From Sipunculus nudus (taxonomy: Eukaryota; Annelida; Sipuncula; Golfingiida; Sipunculidae): a stretch of DNA of 64,000 bases. The notes beneath the pieces are model-generated. The model did no database searches and had not been told where the DNA came from. It saw nothing but the letters and a program-made list of their open reading frames with translations. A program made the translations under genes and the position numbers. Shown here piece after piece: positions 10,833 to 22,361 of this stretch (positions are counted from its first letter, which is position 1; each line of letters begins with the position of its first letter). The stretch lies in assembly GCA_026874595.1 (NCBI GenBank), contig CM049317.1:39766401-39830400 (forward strand). Direction: 5' to 3'.

Positions 10833-13800
10833 TCATGAGGAGTAGTACTTTAAAAGAGAACTGACTGGATCTGATTCACTGCTCACGGAATATACCAACG
10901 GGGCTCTTTTCAGTTCTGCGACCTCCATGAGCTCTGCACATTTAAATGCAGGTTGGTTTGGCCAATGCAATTCATCCATCAATAGGAAGTCTGGCCCTTG
11001 AATCCAGAGCTTATTGTTGACTAATTCCTCCGCAGCCATGCCACGGGAGGCATCATCTCCGGGATTCTGTGTGGTTGGTACATATCTCCACTGTATTGGT
11101 TTGGTGTAATCCAATATCTTTGATACTCTGTTGGCGACATATGTCTGAAATCGTTTCCCCTCATTCTGCAGATACCAAAGTACGATAGTACTGTCCGTCC
11201 AAAAGACAGAATCCTCAAGAGTAATTTCTAGCTCCTGGTGAATGAGTTTGTCCAATTTCACTGCTTCTACAGCACCAGCAAGCTCAAGGCGAGGTATAGT
11301 GGAGCCCTTCAGGGGTGCAAGACGGGTCTTGGCCATGACAATATTGACACAGATGTCATCACCACAGACCAAACGAAGATATGAAACTGCCCCATAGCCA
11401 TGCTCTGAGGCATCAGAAAAGTGGTGCAGCTGTGCAACTCTGATCGCTACACCTGCGGGTTTCACACATCTAGGAATTCTGAAATTCTGTATAGCGGGAA
11501 GATCGGCCAACCACCGGCCCCACTGGTCCTCTAGGTCTACAGGCAACGAGTCATCCCAACCTTTTTGTAAACGACACAACTGCTGAAATAGCAACCTTGC
11601 CTTCAACACGAACGGACAAACATACCCCATTGGGTCGTATACGGTGCTAAGAGCGCTTAGTACCCCTCTCTTAGTCTTTGGTTTCTCCGCCACTTGTACA
11701 TCAAAGCCAAAGCTATCTGTTTCGATATGCCATAGCATTCCTAGAACTCTTTCAGCCAGCAACTCTTCAAAGCTTATGTCCATGTTGACAAACGCCTTGG
11801 CCCATTTCTCCCTAGGTATGGTCTCCATAAGTTTTGGGGAGTTTGAAATCCATTTTGTCAGATTAAAGCCTCTCTGTGCTAGTAATTCTGTGACCTCCTT
11901 TGCGAGTGTCACCGCAGTGTCCAAGCTGTCCACGGATTTAAGACAATCGTCCACATAAAAACTTTTAAATATGGTATTGAGTGTCAACTCTGGGTATAAA
12001 TCACTGTGGTCATAGGCTACCCTTTTCAGGGCATAATTTGCGCAGCTCGGACTCCATACACCGCCAAACAAGTGGGAAGTCATTCTAAGCACAATAGTTT
12101 GACCTGTAGTATCATCATTCTCCCACCAAAGGAAACGCAATACACCTCTGTCCTTTGAGGTCACTTTGACTTGGTGAAACATGCCTTCTATGTCGGCCGC
12201 AAATGCGATAGGACCTTGTCTGAAGCGCAGTAGGACACCTACTAGTTTATTGGTAAGATAAGGCCCTTGGTGTACATTTTCATTCAAAGACGTTTCCTTG
12301 TACTGTGCCGCGCAATCAAAGACGATCCTACACTTGTCAGGTTTCTTCGGATTACGCACTTGGTTGTGTGGCAAATACCACACTTTGCCATCATCACGAT
12401 CTAAGTCCTTCAAGGGGACCCTTTTAGCGTAGTCCTTGTCTAGGAGTTGCTTGATTTCAGAGGTGTACTTCGATTTTAAACTACTGTCTCTGTCGAGACG
12501 TTTTCTGAGAGCTTGAAGCCGATGCTCAGCCATGATACGGTTATCAGGCATCTTTGGCTCCTCGGCATTGAAGGGGATGTTCATAGAATAGTGTCCGTCC
12601 ACGACATTTATGGAATTGTCCCAAATATGCAGAATCTTTCGATCATGGATGGACATCCCATACTCTTCACTGTTTGAGTCTTCAAGAGCCCAGAGATTTG
12701 CCAGGTCCTTCTCCAGTGTTGTTTGCGCTTGTACAAAATGAGAGGACCTTACGCCCGGAGTGAAAGGGTCGACGGGACCGTTTACGGCCCAACCCAATGG
12801 AGTGCGGATTGCAAATGGTTCACCTGGGCTACCCTTTTTCACCTCTTCGGGGAGCAAAAGGTCGGAGCAATCTTGACCGATAAGCAGATGTACCTGATCT
12901 ACATCAACAAGTTCTGGTACATCCAAACCTCTAAGATGAGGCCAATAGTCCAGGTTAACTTGATTGCATAGGCCTGAAAGGTCAATGTTTAGTGTTGGCC
13001 TTACTGTTACCTCTGGGATACACCTTGGCACTATAGTATCATGAAGGTCTGAGACCAGTAGGGATATAACAGTGCAGTCCATCGCGACTCTAGTCTGTGC
13101 AATGGTGGTAAGCTCAAAGTGCTTAACAGCTCCCTTTGTTCCAAGGCTTTCGCTCAGAGCCTCTGTACAGTATGTAGAGATTGTCCCAGGATCTAGCATA
13201 GCATATGTGTCTACACAGTGGCTGGAGTCTAAACACCGGACTCTCACAGGTACAATAGGCAGGGCTACCTTGCCCCCTTGGGATCGCACAAAATTGCTGA
13301 CCTGGTTTCTCGGGTGTATCACAGGAACAGGACTAGGAGCAGTTGATGTTACTGGCAGGCTCGGTGGTGTGTTTTGGTTGCTGGTTTGGACCGGTGCTAA
13401 TCCCTCATCCGGATCCGGTCTTCTCGTAGGGATGTGAAGGAACTTACTGTGTTTCTGACCACAGCCATCCACAGAACATGTAAATGGTCTAGGGCAATCT
13501 TTACCGAAGTGACCAGGTTTGAAACAGTTAACGCAAAGTCCCTTTGATATAATGAAGGCCCTTCTGTCCTTTACTCGTAGTGCCTTGAATGTCATACATT
13601 GCGTTATGTAGTGGGCACGCCCACAGTGCAAACATGGGTCAATATTCTTTGGTTTCACATATTCAGACTTGGCATTTGGTGCAAGAGACGCTTGTGTTGC
13701 AAAACTACCGGCTTGTCTCTTTTCACCCTTGGTTCTAGGTGGCCTTTTATTGTCCTTGAAGAGGACCTTTCCGAACACTGGGTCAGATGCTTCATCAGCA

Positions 13801-13928
13801 GCCAAAGCAATGAAATCCACAAGATCACGCAACTGTGAATTTCTTCTCTCCCTGACCTTTATGTTGTGGTTCTCTCTAAGCCATCTGGTCTGTAGGTGGT
13901 ATGGCAACTTTTCTACAATGGCCAACAT
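10833..13928 (-). pseudogene. pol: BEL/Pao Gag C-terminus, protease, reverse transcriptase and RNase H
   Basis: This is a 1,031-codon open frame. Residues 1-60 are the end of Gag. Two zinc knuckles follow: C99-C102-H106-C111 and the classical CX2CX4HX4C at 132-145. The retropepsin motif is D246-P-G where most relatives have D-S/T-G. The reverse transcriptase has its first Asp in AADIEGMF (D579) and the catalytic YVDD at 658-661. The BEL-specific YDPMGYVCPFVLKARLL block is at 764-780. RNase H shows D839 (FSDASEHG), E882, D912 (WTDST) and D958/959 (NPGDDASRG). The frame ends at a TGA (10833-10835) where the next residues continue into integrase in the same frame, so the stop is premature. The first Met is probably not the native start, because upstream Gag lies in another frame. 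Confidence 0.95.
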
Positions 13929-14614
13929 ACTATGTGAATAGTTTCTTCTATAGTTTTGGTATTCTGTTGAAGCTCAGCCTGCAGTTCCTGCTGCTGCTTA
14001 ATCAAATGCATCCTCTCTCTCTGTCTCTCAATCTCTAACTGGAATTTTGCTCTTTCTAACTCAAGTGCTTGTCTTTCCTTTTCAATAAGTAATTGATGCT
14101 TTTTTATTTCTAACTGATGCTGTTCACGCAGAGCCACAATCTCTCTTTGCAAGGATTCGTTCTCAGCTTCGGTAGTTGACCCTTTAGGTCGCAGCACGGG
14201 GGGTTCGACCATGGTCCGGGCCTCACCCTCATTATCAGCTGTGATCGGTTCATCATCCTCAATCTCCGCTATCCAGGCGTATATCGTGTCCCCAAAGCCT
14301 ACCGCCTGGTAAATCACATCCGCCCTATAGTATTCTGCATCCTCTCGATCTTTATCAGTTGTCAAAAAACTTGCATAGTGTTCATGTGCTTCCTGGAATC
14401 TTATTACTTGTTTCTGGAACATTTCAATTTTTTCTTTCACTTGGGGTACATTCTTGGTATCCTTTGTGAGCATGTCTATGGTTCCCATGCTCCGCGTAAT
14501 CACAGCTTTAGCTCTGCTTCGCTGCAGTTTTGCCTGTGATTTATCGTCAACAGGCTTACCACTCTCCTCATCAACTTCTGGTTTATCAAGCTCTTTGTCA
14601 CTAGGGTTTGACAT
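13913..14614 (-). pseudogene. gag: BEL/Pao Gag N-terminal region, coiled coil
   Basis: This 233-codon frame starts with ATG 46 bases inside the 5' LTR edge, a plausible native Gag start. The first 50 residues are acidic and basic low-complexity. Residues about 145-225 form a long Glu/Gln/Lys-rich coiled coil (LEIKKHQLLIEKERQALELE region). The frame runs out seven residues after the point where the pol frame (13928) takes over. BEL Gag normally has a large folded domain between the coiled coil and the zinc knuckles; only its last part is present, in the other frame. I infer an internal deletion that also shifted the frame at about 13930-13945. Confidence 0.8.
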
Positions 14615-14659
14615 ACTGTCTTTGGTTTAATGCATACACAGTCTTAAGGAATTCAAAAC

Positions 14660-15719
14660 TGTAACACCCGTAGGTGTTAGACTGCGGTATACATCCAGTC
14701 ACTTCTAAAACCAGGAATCTTGACGCGTCTGTTTGTAACTAATAGGTTTATTTCCAGGTATTCTGTCCATGCTGACAGTACAGAGATTTAGACGTTCAGA
14801 CGTTAACTTCAGACGGTTTTGACTGTAACAAACAAATAGGGATACTAAGAATAATGAAATATCAGTTAAATAACTGACATGGTAATAATAACTAAATATA
14901 TTTTCCCTATAATGTTGCAATAACATAAAAGTATTATAAACTTACAGTTGTATATGTATGGGCAACAATGACATATTGCTATGGCTCAGTAAGACTAAGT
15001 CAGCTGAGCTATTAACTATAATGTATCGCCGTGGCTTAGCAGGATCAAGTCAGCTAAGTTAGCAACTATGATGTGTGTAATTAACACCATTCTACAGAAT
15101 ATACTAGTCAAACCTGAAAGCTGAATCTAGAATACACAAATATATAATAGAACTTAAGCAACTACAGTAGTATTTAACAAATCATTGCATCTCTGACAGA
15201 TTTCCATGGGATCCAAAAAAAAAACAAAACAAAACACAAACAGTATCCATTCCTAAGTGTAACATGCAATACAGCATAATCTGAGACGCTCTGGTATCAG
15301 CACACTACCCTATATATTCACTTGGGAAAAAAACAGGGTCAGGCCATAAAGCGTGCAGACTGCAAAGACCAGGGCAGCATCGTATTACGCTGTCCTGTAT
15401 ATAGGCTCACTAGAAAGTTACAAGGCCGAGATTAATAACACAAATCTACCATTTATCTATAAATCTACCTTAGTCAAACATATAACACACTGCCGGGAAA
15501 TAATATAATCTAATAACTTACATTCCTGGTTCTTCTGGGGTTCCAATATGGTTTAAAATCACTTCTTTTTGGCTAAACTTCTTGAAACAAAAAACTGCGT
15601 GGCAAATCTTTACAAAAAATAACTGCTGGGCGGAAGAGCCCACTGAGCATGCTCACAGAACAAAAAAAATAGTGTCTACTCTTAACAACATATGGCAGCA
15701 CATGAGAGTAGGTGTAACA
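14660..15719 (-). repeat. 5' LTR of the BEL element
   Basis: This is the 1,060-bp direct repeat of 8138-9203 and should carry the promoter of the minus-strand transcript. Differences from the partner LTR include GATATGG/GACATGG, TCTGGG/TATGGG, homopolymer length changes near 15215 and 15330, and the missing CTCACAGG near 15711. I did not identify a convincing primer-binding site next to 14660. Confidence 0.92.
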
Positions 15720-15724
15720 GTATG
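15720..15724. repeat. Right target-site duplication GTATG of the BEL element
   Basis: GTATG directly follows the LTR end and matches 8133-8137. Confidence 0.9.
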
Positions 15725-15735
15725 TAAAAAATCAC

Positions 15736-15807
15736 GGCAATCCGTACGGCGGTATCAGAGGAGATACGGAAAATTACAAAAATCGCCTTACGCTATTAAT
15801 ATATAGA
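15736..15807 (-). mobile_element. Partial Helitron-like copy (5' end) beside the BEL insertion
   Basis: The region AATCCGTACGGCGGTATC through GCTATTAATATATAGA matches 6728-6816. On the minus strand it shows the same TC start (15807-15806) preceded by A. The 3' hairpin and CTAG are absent here. The BEL insertion lies 12 bases from the end of the recognisable match. Confidence 0.6.
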
Positions 15808-17908
15808 TTCATATATATTTATGTGTGTAAGAATGTTTCTTTATTAAAAATATTAAATATAATTATACTATATAGTCATAAAATAAATATATTAATATTA
15901 TTTTGCACATTATATGTTTTATTTCATAAAATTTTCATAACATATATAACATAATATATCATATATTCACTATGGCTTAATACTTTAATTATCACGTATG
16001 TGGTCCTTCTCTTACAAAATCCGCATCCTATGTGCATACATAATTTTGGATAACTAAATGGATGTTACATAGTAAGTAAAAAATGCATATTTTATGAAAA
16101 ATATTTAATATTTACTGCTTAGAAATAAATTGTTCTACCTTAAAATGAAAATTTATTAATCTGAAGTCTCAGAACTGAGTTTACCTTTCAGTGATGTCAA
16201 TAAATGTATATAGGTTTATAAAGTAATATATATCATACATAAATTATACATTATAATATTATATATGAAAAGTATTCCGTGAGCTGAATAAGCTGATTAG
16301 GCCTAATTATTTCTTATGTTTACATCGGTGCTGTCGGTTCTACCGGTGTTTCTCTGCATGATTTATTGGGGAATTTGAATATATAATTGACAGTAATAGT
16401 ACAAAAAAGGCCATCTGCAGAGGAATTCACAAAAATTAAAAAAAAAAAAAATTGAGATGAAAAGACAATGTTTCAAGTTTAATAGTGGCACTTTTCAAAG
16501 GTTAGATGTCTATGGCATATCTGTGGAAGACGTGTCTATAAATAAACTTCGGATTGGTTCAAAATTGTGTAAAATCAGAAAATTACTTTACTTGGTATTT
16601 ATCAAATTTGTATGACATGAATCTATACAGGTTCACATTAATGCGAATTATGAAAGTAAAGTCTTATAGTACATTTTTAGGAATAAGATTTTTACTATAA
16701 TTAAAACAATGATATGATATAAATACCTTGGAAATACTCCTGATTTTGAACATCTATTTTGTCATTATCACTGTAAGTATATATAAGATTTAACCAAATT
16801 CTAAACAATCAGATCATATGCATTGTTACAGAACCTAATATAAACAGATCACGTATGCGTGATGAAAACAAATTCTGTAACGGAGATAAAAAAAAATCAG
16901 ATTCTGTAACACTAGGCAGCGTGAAATGTTTAGGGGAATGAATAAAGAAATCAGTGTTTTTTGTTAACAAATAACTCTAATCTATTCTTAAAACAACCCT
17001 AACATTATAATACACTAAATCAATACAATTATACAGTAAAAAAGCGGTATAACAACAAATTAATACAATCACACAGAAAAATAAACAATGTGCACAGTAC
17101 CTTGATACCAACACCGTCACAATGATAAGTTCTTTAAATGTATACTCTCGGAGAATGACAGTCCAGTGTAAAGCTCTTGTAACAATCCAGAAAGTAAAGT
17201 GAAGTCCAAATGCACAAAATCCAGGAGAATCTCTGAAGAAAATCTATAATTGCCGCACACATCCGATAAGGTCCCAGAAACTGACACACGCTTCTACGTC
17301 CGCTGGAAATCTCTGCTCTCTGCTCCGCTCTAAAACACAGCCCCTTTATATACTCTTTACCCCAAGCTGAGAATTTTCCACTTCTCGTATAGTCTATAAA
17401 ATCTTACACAACACAGAAAACACGCGCCACAGGAATCATCTAGAAGAACATCGCTGTGTGTCTCCACACACCAGGGTTCACACGTGACTCACGACCAGGC
17501 GAGAAAATCCAAGGCTAGCATGACAACGAGAGCTCAACCAGCACGGATTAAACATAGAATGTAACAAACGGCCCGGCGACTGTGTCACAACACGAGTTAT
17601 GCCTGTGTCACACAATAAAAAGAGCACCTGTAACAACATATGTAAAAATGTATAATTATTATAACAATAACAAGATGCACATTCAAACAATGTAAAGCCA
17701 ATTTCTCTCAATGAGGCATGATGATTATGAGAGTTATTAAAGTGTAAATAATATAGTTTAAGTATCTTTTGCGGATGTTTACGAGGCGTTCTTATAATTA
17801 ATGTAATTAAACATGCAATTCAGGGATGCGTTGGGTCGGCGTTGGAAAACGCAGCAAGAGGTCCAAGGTTCAACGCCCCTCCCTCTTCCCTCCCTCCTAT
17901 TCTTTAAG
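15808..17908. other. AT-rich spacer, no gene seen
   Basis: This is very AT-rich DNA with a poly-A run near 16438-16451 and TA-rich stretches at 15860-15960 and 16210-16270. No open frame shows a recognisable domain. A possible solo LTR on the minus strand is listed separately (about 16876-17635). Confidence 0.5.
16876..17635 (-). repeat. Possible solo LTR
   Basis: On the minus strand the stretch starts TGTTACAGGTGC (17635 inward) and could end at GTTACA (16876). It contains a TATA-like TATATAAAGGGG near 17340-17352, followed by a GC-rich, AGAG-rich leader. I could not find matching target duplications, and no second copy lies in the window. The borders are guesses. Confidence 0.25.
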
Positions 17909-20216
17909 AACAAGGCCTACAGGCCTAATGCGAACCTGTGCATTGGGAAATACACCAGGTATAATGCTTCAATGCTTGACCATTACTTCTCATGTATATG
18001 AACAATGCAAGTACTTAACATTTTGAATAAGATACAAATTACACAAACATCACTGCTGAAATTCTGGCATGGGTTCACACAACACAAAAATGATTGTAGC
18101 TGGCACCAACAGTCTTGTATACAACAAAGCTATCAGAGATATATACATATGCCCAATTTTAGACTGATATATCAAACCCCTCCTGAAAATAAGCAGGGAC
18201 ACACACTGTGCAAAAATTATTGTAGGTGGCACCACCAGTCTTGTATACGACAAAGCAATTTGAAATGTATATATATGCCAAATTTCAGGCTGATATATCA
18301 AATTCCTCTGTAGAAATAAGCAGGCACATACACTGTGCAAAAGTCATTGTGGGTGGCGACACCTGTCTTGTGAACGAGAAAGCCATCAAAGACACAAGAC
18401 AGTTCGAAATATCAGGTCAATACATCAAACTTACCTTGAGTCTGATGCATGGTGCTGACCAGGCTTAGGTGAGAAAGGCATTTGCCTTGAGTGAACTGTG
18501 ACAAATTTGCTGCTCAGGCTACTGCACTGAGTGAACTCATGACCTGCACCTGGATGCACTGAATGAACTCTTGACCTGTTGCCTAATCTGATACAGTTGG
18601 CAGTCTGCCAGAGCTATGAATAGATCCAGACTGACCGCTAGCCTGTTACCAAATCTGAAATAGTAGCCACACCATTGCATAAGCTCATCGGGGACCCTGT
18701 CCTGAGGGGCATGACACCCATGAAGAGATCACATGGTGCCCATGAGGTGTTCACTTGTCACCCATGAGGTGATCACATGCCTTGTGCTTGGCTGCACTGA
18801 TTGAATTCTTGACCTATATCTGGCTGCACTGAATGAACTCTTGATCTGTTGCCAAATCTTAAACAGTTAGCAGTTTCTCAACCCATTTGAAGATACAGAC
18901 ACAATTTTGTCCTGTTGGTAAATCTGTTTACACATACTGAAAGACTCGCTAAAATGCTTTTTTATCAAGCTGACATATTCATAAACTTGTTATCAAAATA
19001 TCTGGAACGATAAAAGATGCAGTCCTTTTTTTGTTAAAGGTCCAATAATTTTGCCAAAAATCATTCAAGTAAACTTGAACAAAGGCCACCTAAGAATAAT
19101 TTTTGTGCAATGTTACAGAAGTTATAATTGAAACAATAATTTTGTAGAAGAACAGTTTTGCAGTCCTCAGTTTGAAATAAACATAATAATGCCCATAAGA
19201 CAAACTTAAGCTTTTCTGATATAGTTGAAAGAACCATGTCCTAGGACAGTTTCATCATAAACATTTTAAGCTGCAAGAGGCTAAAATTGTGAGGTGTTGC
19301 CCATAAAAAAAACAGGTCAATGTAGATGGCACCACAAAATCTGCAACTTCAAATATGAGTCATGTGATCAACATTTGCACAATACTTGGTAATGCTAGCT
19401 TCTGTCATTTCTGAGATTACTTTGTCAGTATGCTTACTTGACTGTTCAAATTCGTGTAACTCCACTAAAATTCATCAAATGCAAACCATTTGAAAAAACT
19501 TAAGAGGGCTTGCCCCCGGGATCATTTCTGTAAAATATTAAACAATTTGGCTGGACCGTTTACAAGAAGAAGACTTTTAAATGTTTTTTTTCAGCTTTTT
19601 CCCTATAAAATCTAAGTTAATGCAGATAGCAAAAAAAATAATCTGAATCCCACAACATTTGATATGTGACAGATTATTGCATAAAACCTGGGGATGGTAG
19701 CTCCTGCTATTCCTGAGAAATTATGGGTTAATGTACAGATGACAAATGACCCCGTACAAAAAAGGTCAATGCAGGTGGCACCACCAATACCTGAATTTCA
19801 TATATGACTCATGTGACCAACACTGGCATAAAATTTGGTGATGATGGCTCAGGCCTTTTCTGTGACTGTCATTTTAGTGTGCTTTTTTGGACAGATGACT
19901 AAGTTCAACTTCCTGTAACTCGGCCAAAATTCATCGAACTTGAACCATTCGAATAAAATTGAGAGAGATGGTATAAAAGATTATTTTTGTGAAATATTGA
20001 ACAATTTGGCTTGACCATTTCGTCGGAGAAGGTTTTTTTTTAAGTTTTTTATAGCTTTTTCTCTATAAAATCTAAGATAATGCAGAAGTTTTCAGATGGC
20101 TAATATTTTGCATTAAATTTCATGATGCTAGCTCCAGTTGTTTTCGAAATAGTATGGGTTAGTGCACAGACGACGGACGCTGCCACATCATCGCATTAGC
20201 TCACAGGTTCGCTAAA
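17909..20216 (-). mobile_element. F1 repeat, copy A (hairpin-capped, Helentron/HINE-like)
   Basis: This is the first of three copies of a long dispersed repeat with no coding capacity. The left end has the palindrome AGGCCTACAGGCCT (17913-17926), followed by GCGAACCTGTG (17930-17940). The right end has the exact inverted repeat CACAGGTTCGC (20202-20212) and then TAAAA. The interior holds short repeats such as CTGAGTGAACTCTTGACCTG (18500-18850), GATCAC-rich repeats (18700-18780), and at least two degenerate modules about 455 bp apart with GGTGGCACCACC-like words (near 19328 and 19780). Assigned minus because, read that way, it has a subterminal inverted repeat at 5', then at 3' the same repeat, a hairpin and CTTGTT. 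That layout is known for Helentron-type rolling-circle elements. The family assignment is inference. Confidence 0.6.
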
Positions 20217-20620
20217 ATTACTACAGATGCATATTGAATGCAAAATTATAATACAGATACATCTCACTGATGGCAAAATCTTGAAATAAATTTAGTATGG
20301 ATACCAATTATTTATAATCCATGTACAGCCGTCTTTATATACCCACAGAGAGCTGTATACCTGTGATTGTAAACATTGCCTGGCATGAGGAATATCTAAA
20401 ATGATAAATCTAAATTTTTTAAAAGCTTTTAAAAAACATTCTTCTCAATATTAACCATAGATAACCTGAAATCTAAATGTCTAGAGGCATGATGCAACGG
20501 ATGCTAATAAACTGGTTCCAGGCTAGATGTATCTGCTTCACACCGCTAACATATATGGTAAAATGAATCTTTATAATTCAGCCAAAATTCATTCTTTGGA
20601 ACCATAAAAGACAATTGTTA
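20217..20620. other. Spacer between F1 copy A and an F2 copy
   Basis: No gene is seen. Phrases such as TTTTTAAAAGCTTTTAAAA, ACCTGAAATCTAAATG and TCTAGAGGCATGATGCAACGG resemble the interior of F1 copy C (49060-49200) in the opposite orientation, so this is probably more, decayed F1 sequence. Confidence 0.5.
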
Positions 20621-21345
20621 TAACAAGTGGCCCATGGGCCATGACGCTCAGCTGAATTCAAGGAATGTTGAACAATGAGCAAAATGACTGCCAGAGTGCA
20701 AACAAATCATGAATTTTGTGAAGAGTCCTAAGAAATGGGTTTCAGTGGGCTTTTGGACAGATGACAACTTCATTTGAAGGTCTCATAAATAGAAAGAAAA
20801 ATGCATAAAAATACAGGTAGTGCCACCAGTCTGCAGGAACTGATGAAACACTCCATGATCAATATATATCCCAAGAATCATGGCATTCAAGGCATTAGTT
20901 ATTCAGATACTGCAGCTTTTGTTTGTATTAAATTTTTAATTATTCTTGGGGATATTTACGAGCCCTATAGCTCAGAGGATATGGGTAACAGAGACCTAAT
21001 TTCAGATTTACATGAAGACTTTTCATGGACCTCCCTAGATGTCAAGTATGAAGATTCTAGGTCAGGTTGTTACGATTTGTGGCCTTTTATAAGATGAGGC
21101 TTTATTTGAAAGTCTCAAAAAGAGAAAAAAAATGCGTACAAATTAAAAAAAAATGTAGGTGGCGCCACCAGTCTGCAGGAAGTGATGGAACATCCCATGA
21201 TCAATATTTATGCAAAGAATCATGGTGATCAACGCAGTAGTTATTCAGATACTTGAGCTTTTGTATCAAATTTTGCATTATTCTGGGGGGAATTCGGAGC
21301 CCCTTAGCTCAAAGGATATGGTGTGTGTGTGATGGCATATATAAG
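20621..21345 (-). mobile_element. F2 repeat, copy a (partial)
   Basis: The copy begins with AACAAG, then the palindrome TGGCCCATGGGCCA (20628-20641), then ATGACGCTCAGCTGA. Two modules follow about 330 bp apart, each with a GGTGGCGCCACC-like palindrome (near 20815 and exactly at 21158-21169), then CAGTCTGCAGGAA, a CCATGATCAATAT phrase and an ATGGGTAACAGAGACC phrase. The copy fades at about 21345. A 98-codon frame inside it (20801-21097) is not conserved in sister modules and is not called. Confidence 0.6.
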
Positions 21346-22361
21346 GCAGATTCGGGCTTTATACGGGAAAAAACTGTACAAGAAGATCCGTCAAGGCGTA
21401 AGATCAAACAATTTATGCACTGACCACTTTTGAACAGATACCTGTCTGCTGTGTATAACAAAGGCGTACCCCGAAAGTAAATAAAAACCGGGTGACGAGT
21501 GTTCGCAACAGCTGATAAATCGCAAAATTGCGACAGGTTTTCAGCACACTTCGCAAAAAAAAAAAAAAAAAAAAAATTGCGAGCCTTCGCAAACCTTCCG
21601 CAAATCCCCTCGCACTCGAAAATTGGCTAATGTTTCGATCACATAGGCCCTGGGCACTTGTAGTGCGACTGACCCCCACGGAACTCTGCATACACTACAT
21701 ACGTTTACATGCGTAAATAATGGTGGTTCGTGATTCGTAACTCTTTTATTTGTGCCAAAAGGTTTGCTTTGTATAATAACCGGGCAGTTTTGGTTTTAAT
21801 AGACGCTTTATAATAAACATTGTCAAAATTTAATAAACTGATATTGGTAAATAGTTAAAAATGTTAACTAAAGTAAACATAAAGGCAACTTGTGTGCATT
21901 ATTAGTTTTGACTATTTCCCTTTTTCCTGTAACGTAATGGTTTTGCAGGTATTGGGACCAAATAATCTGCTTGTTATAACCTCTGCTGTACAACACTGTT
22001 GTAAGGAGTATTAAATTCAAAATACTGCCAAAATTATATAAAGTGTGTTAATACTCCAACAAACATCAACAGAACAGATTAATAAATCGATCAACGACCG
22101 GCAACAGCACCATACCTTCATTGTGCCTGTCGAATTACCGAATGGATGGTTTGGCAAAACCTACTTCAGAATTATATTAAACCTACTCCGCTGTTATAAA
22201 AAAACCGGCTTGGTATTGTCTGGTGAGCCCGATGAGCGCTAGTGGAAATTTGGTGGTATTGTGGTTGACAGGGACAGCTAGGATGAGACGTTAATTTCTA
22301 CCACGTAGCAACCATGCAGGGGCATAGGACGAACACATTGCAAAGGAAAACTAAGTTTTTC
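21346..22361. other. Spacer with a TTCGCAA word cluster
   Basis: No gene is seen. Between 21490 and 21630 there are repeated TTCGCAA/TTGCGA words in both orientations around a poly-A run (21556-21577). The rest, 21640-22361, is AT-rich single-copy-looking DNA. Confidence 0.4.

Larger units (their letters stand above)
8138..15719 (-). mobile_element. Full-length BEL/Pao LTR retrotransposon (7,582 bp, defective)
   Basis: The element has two direct LTRs (8138-9203 and 14660-15719), matching 5-bp target duplications, and an internal minus-strand region encoding Gag, protease, reverse transcriptase, RNase H and integrase in the order expected of BEL/Pao. Transcription would run right to left, so 14660-15719 is the 5' LTR. 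By eye the LTRs differ at about ten positions plus one 8-bp indel, about 99% identity, so the insertion is fairly young. Coding capacity is lost through a gag deletion and frame break near 13930 and three in-frame stops in pol (10833-10835, 10443-10445, 10302-10304). It could still be mobilised in trans. Confidence 0.95.

Noticed and set aside
20801-21097. 98-codon frame in an F2 module
   Set aside because: Sister modules with the same text are not open in this frame.
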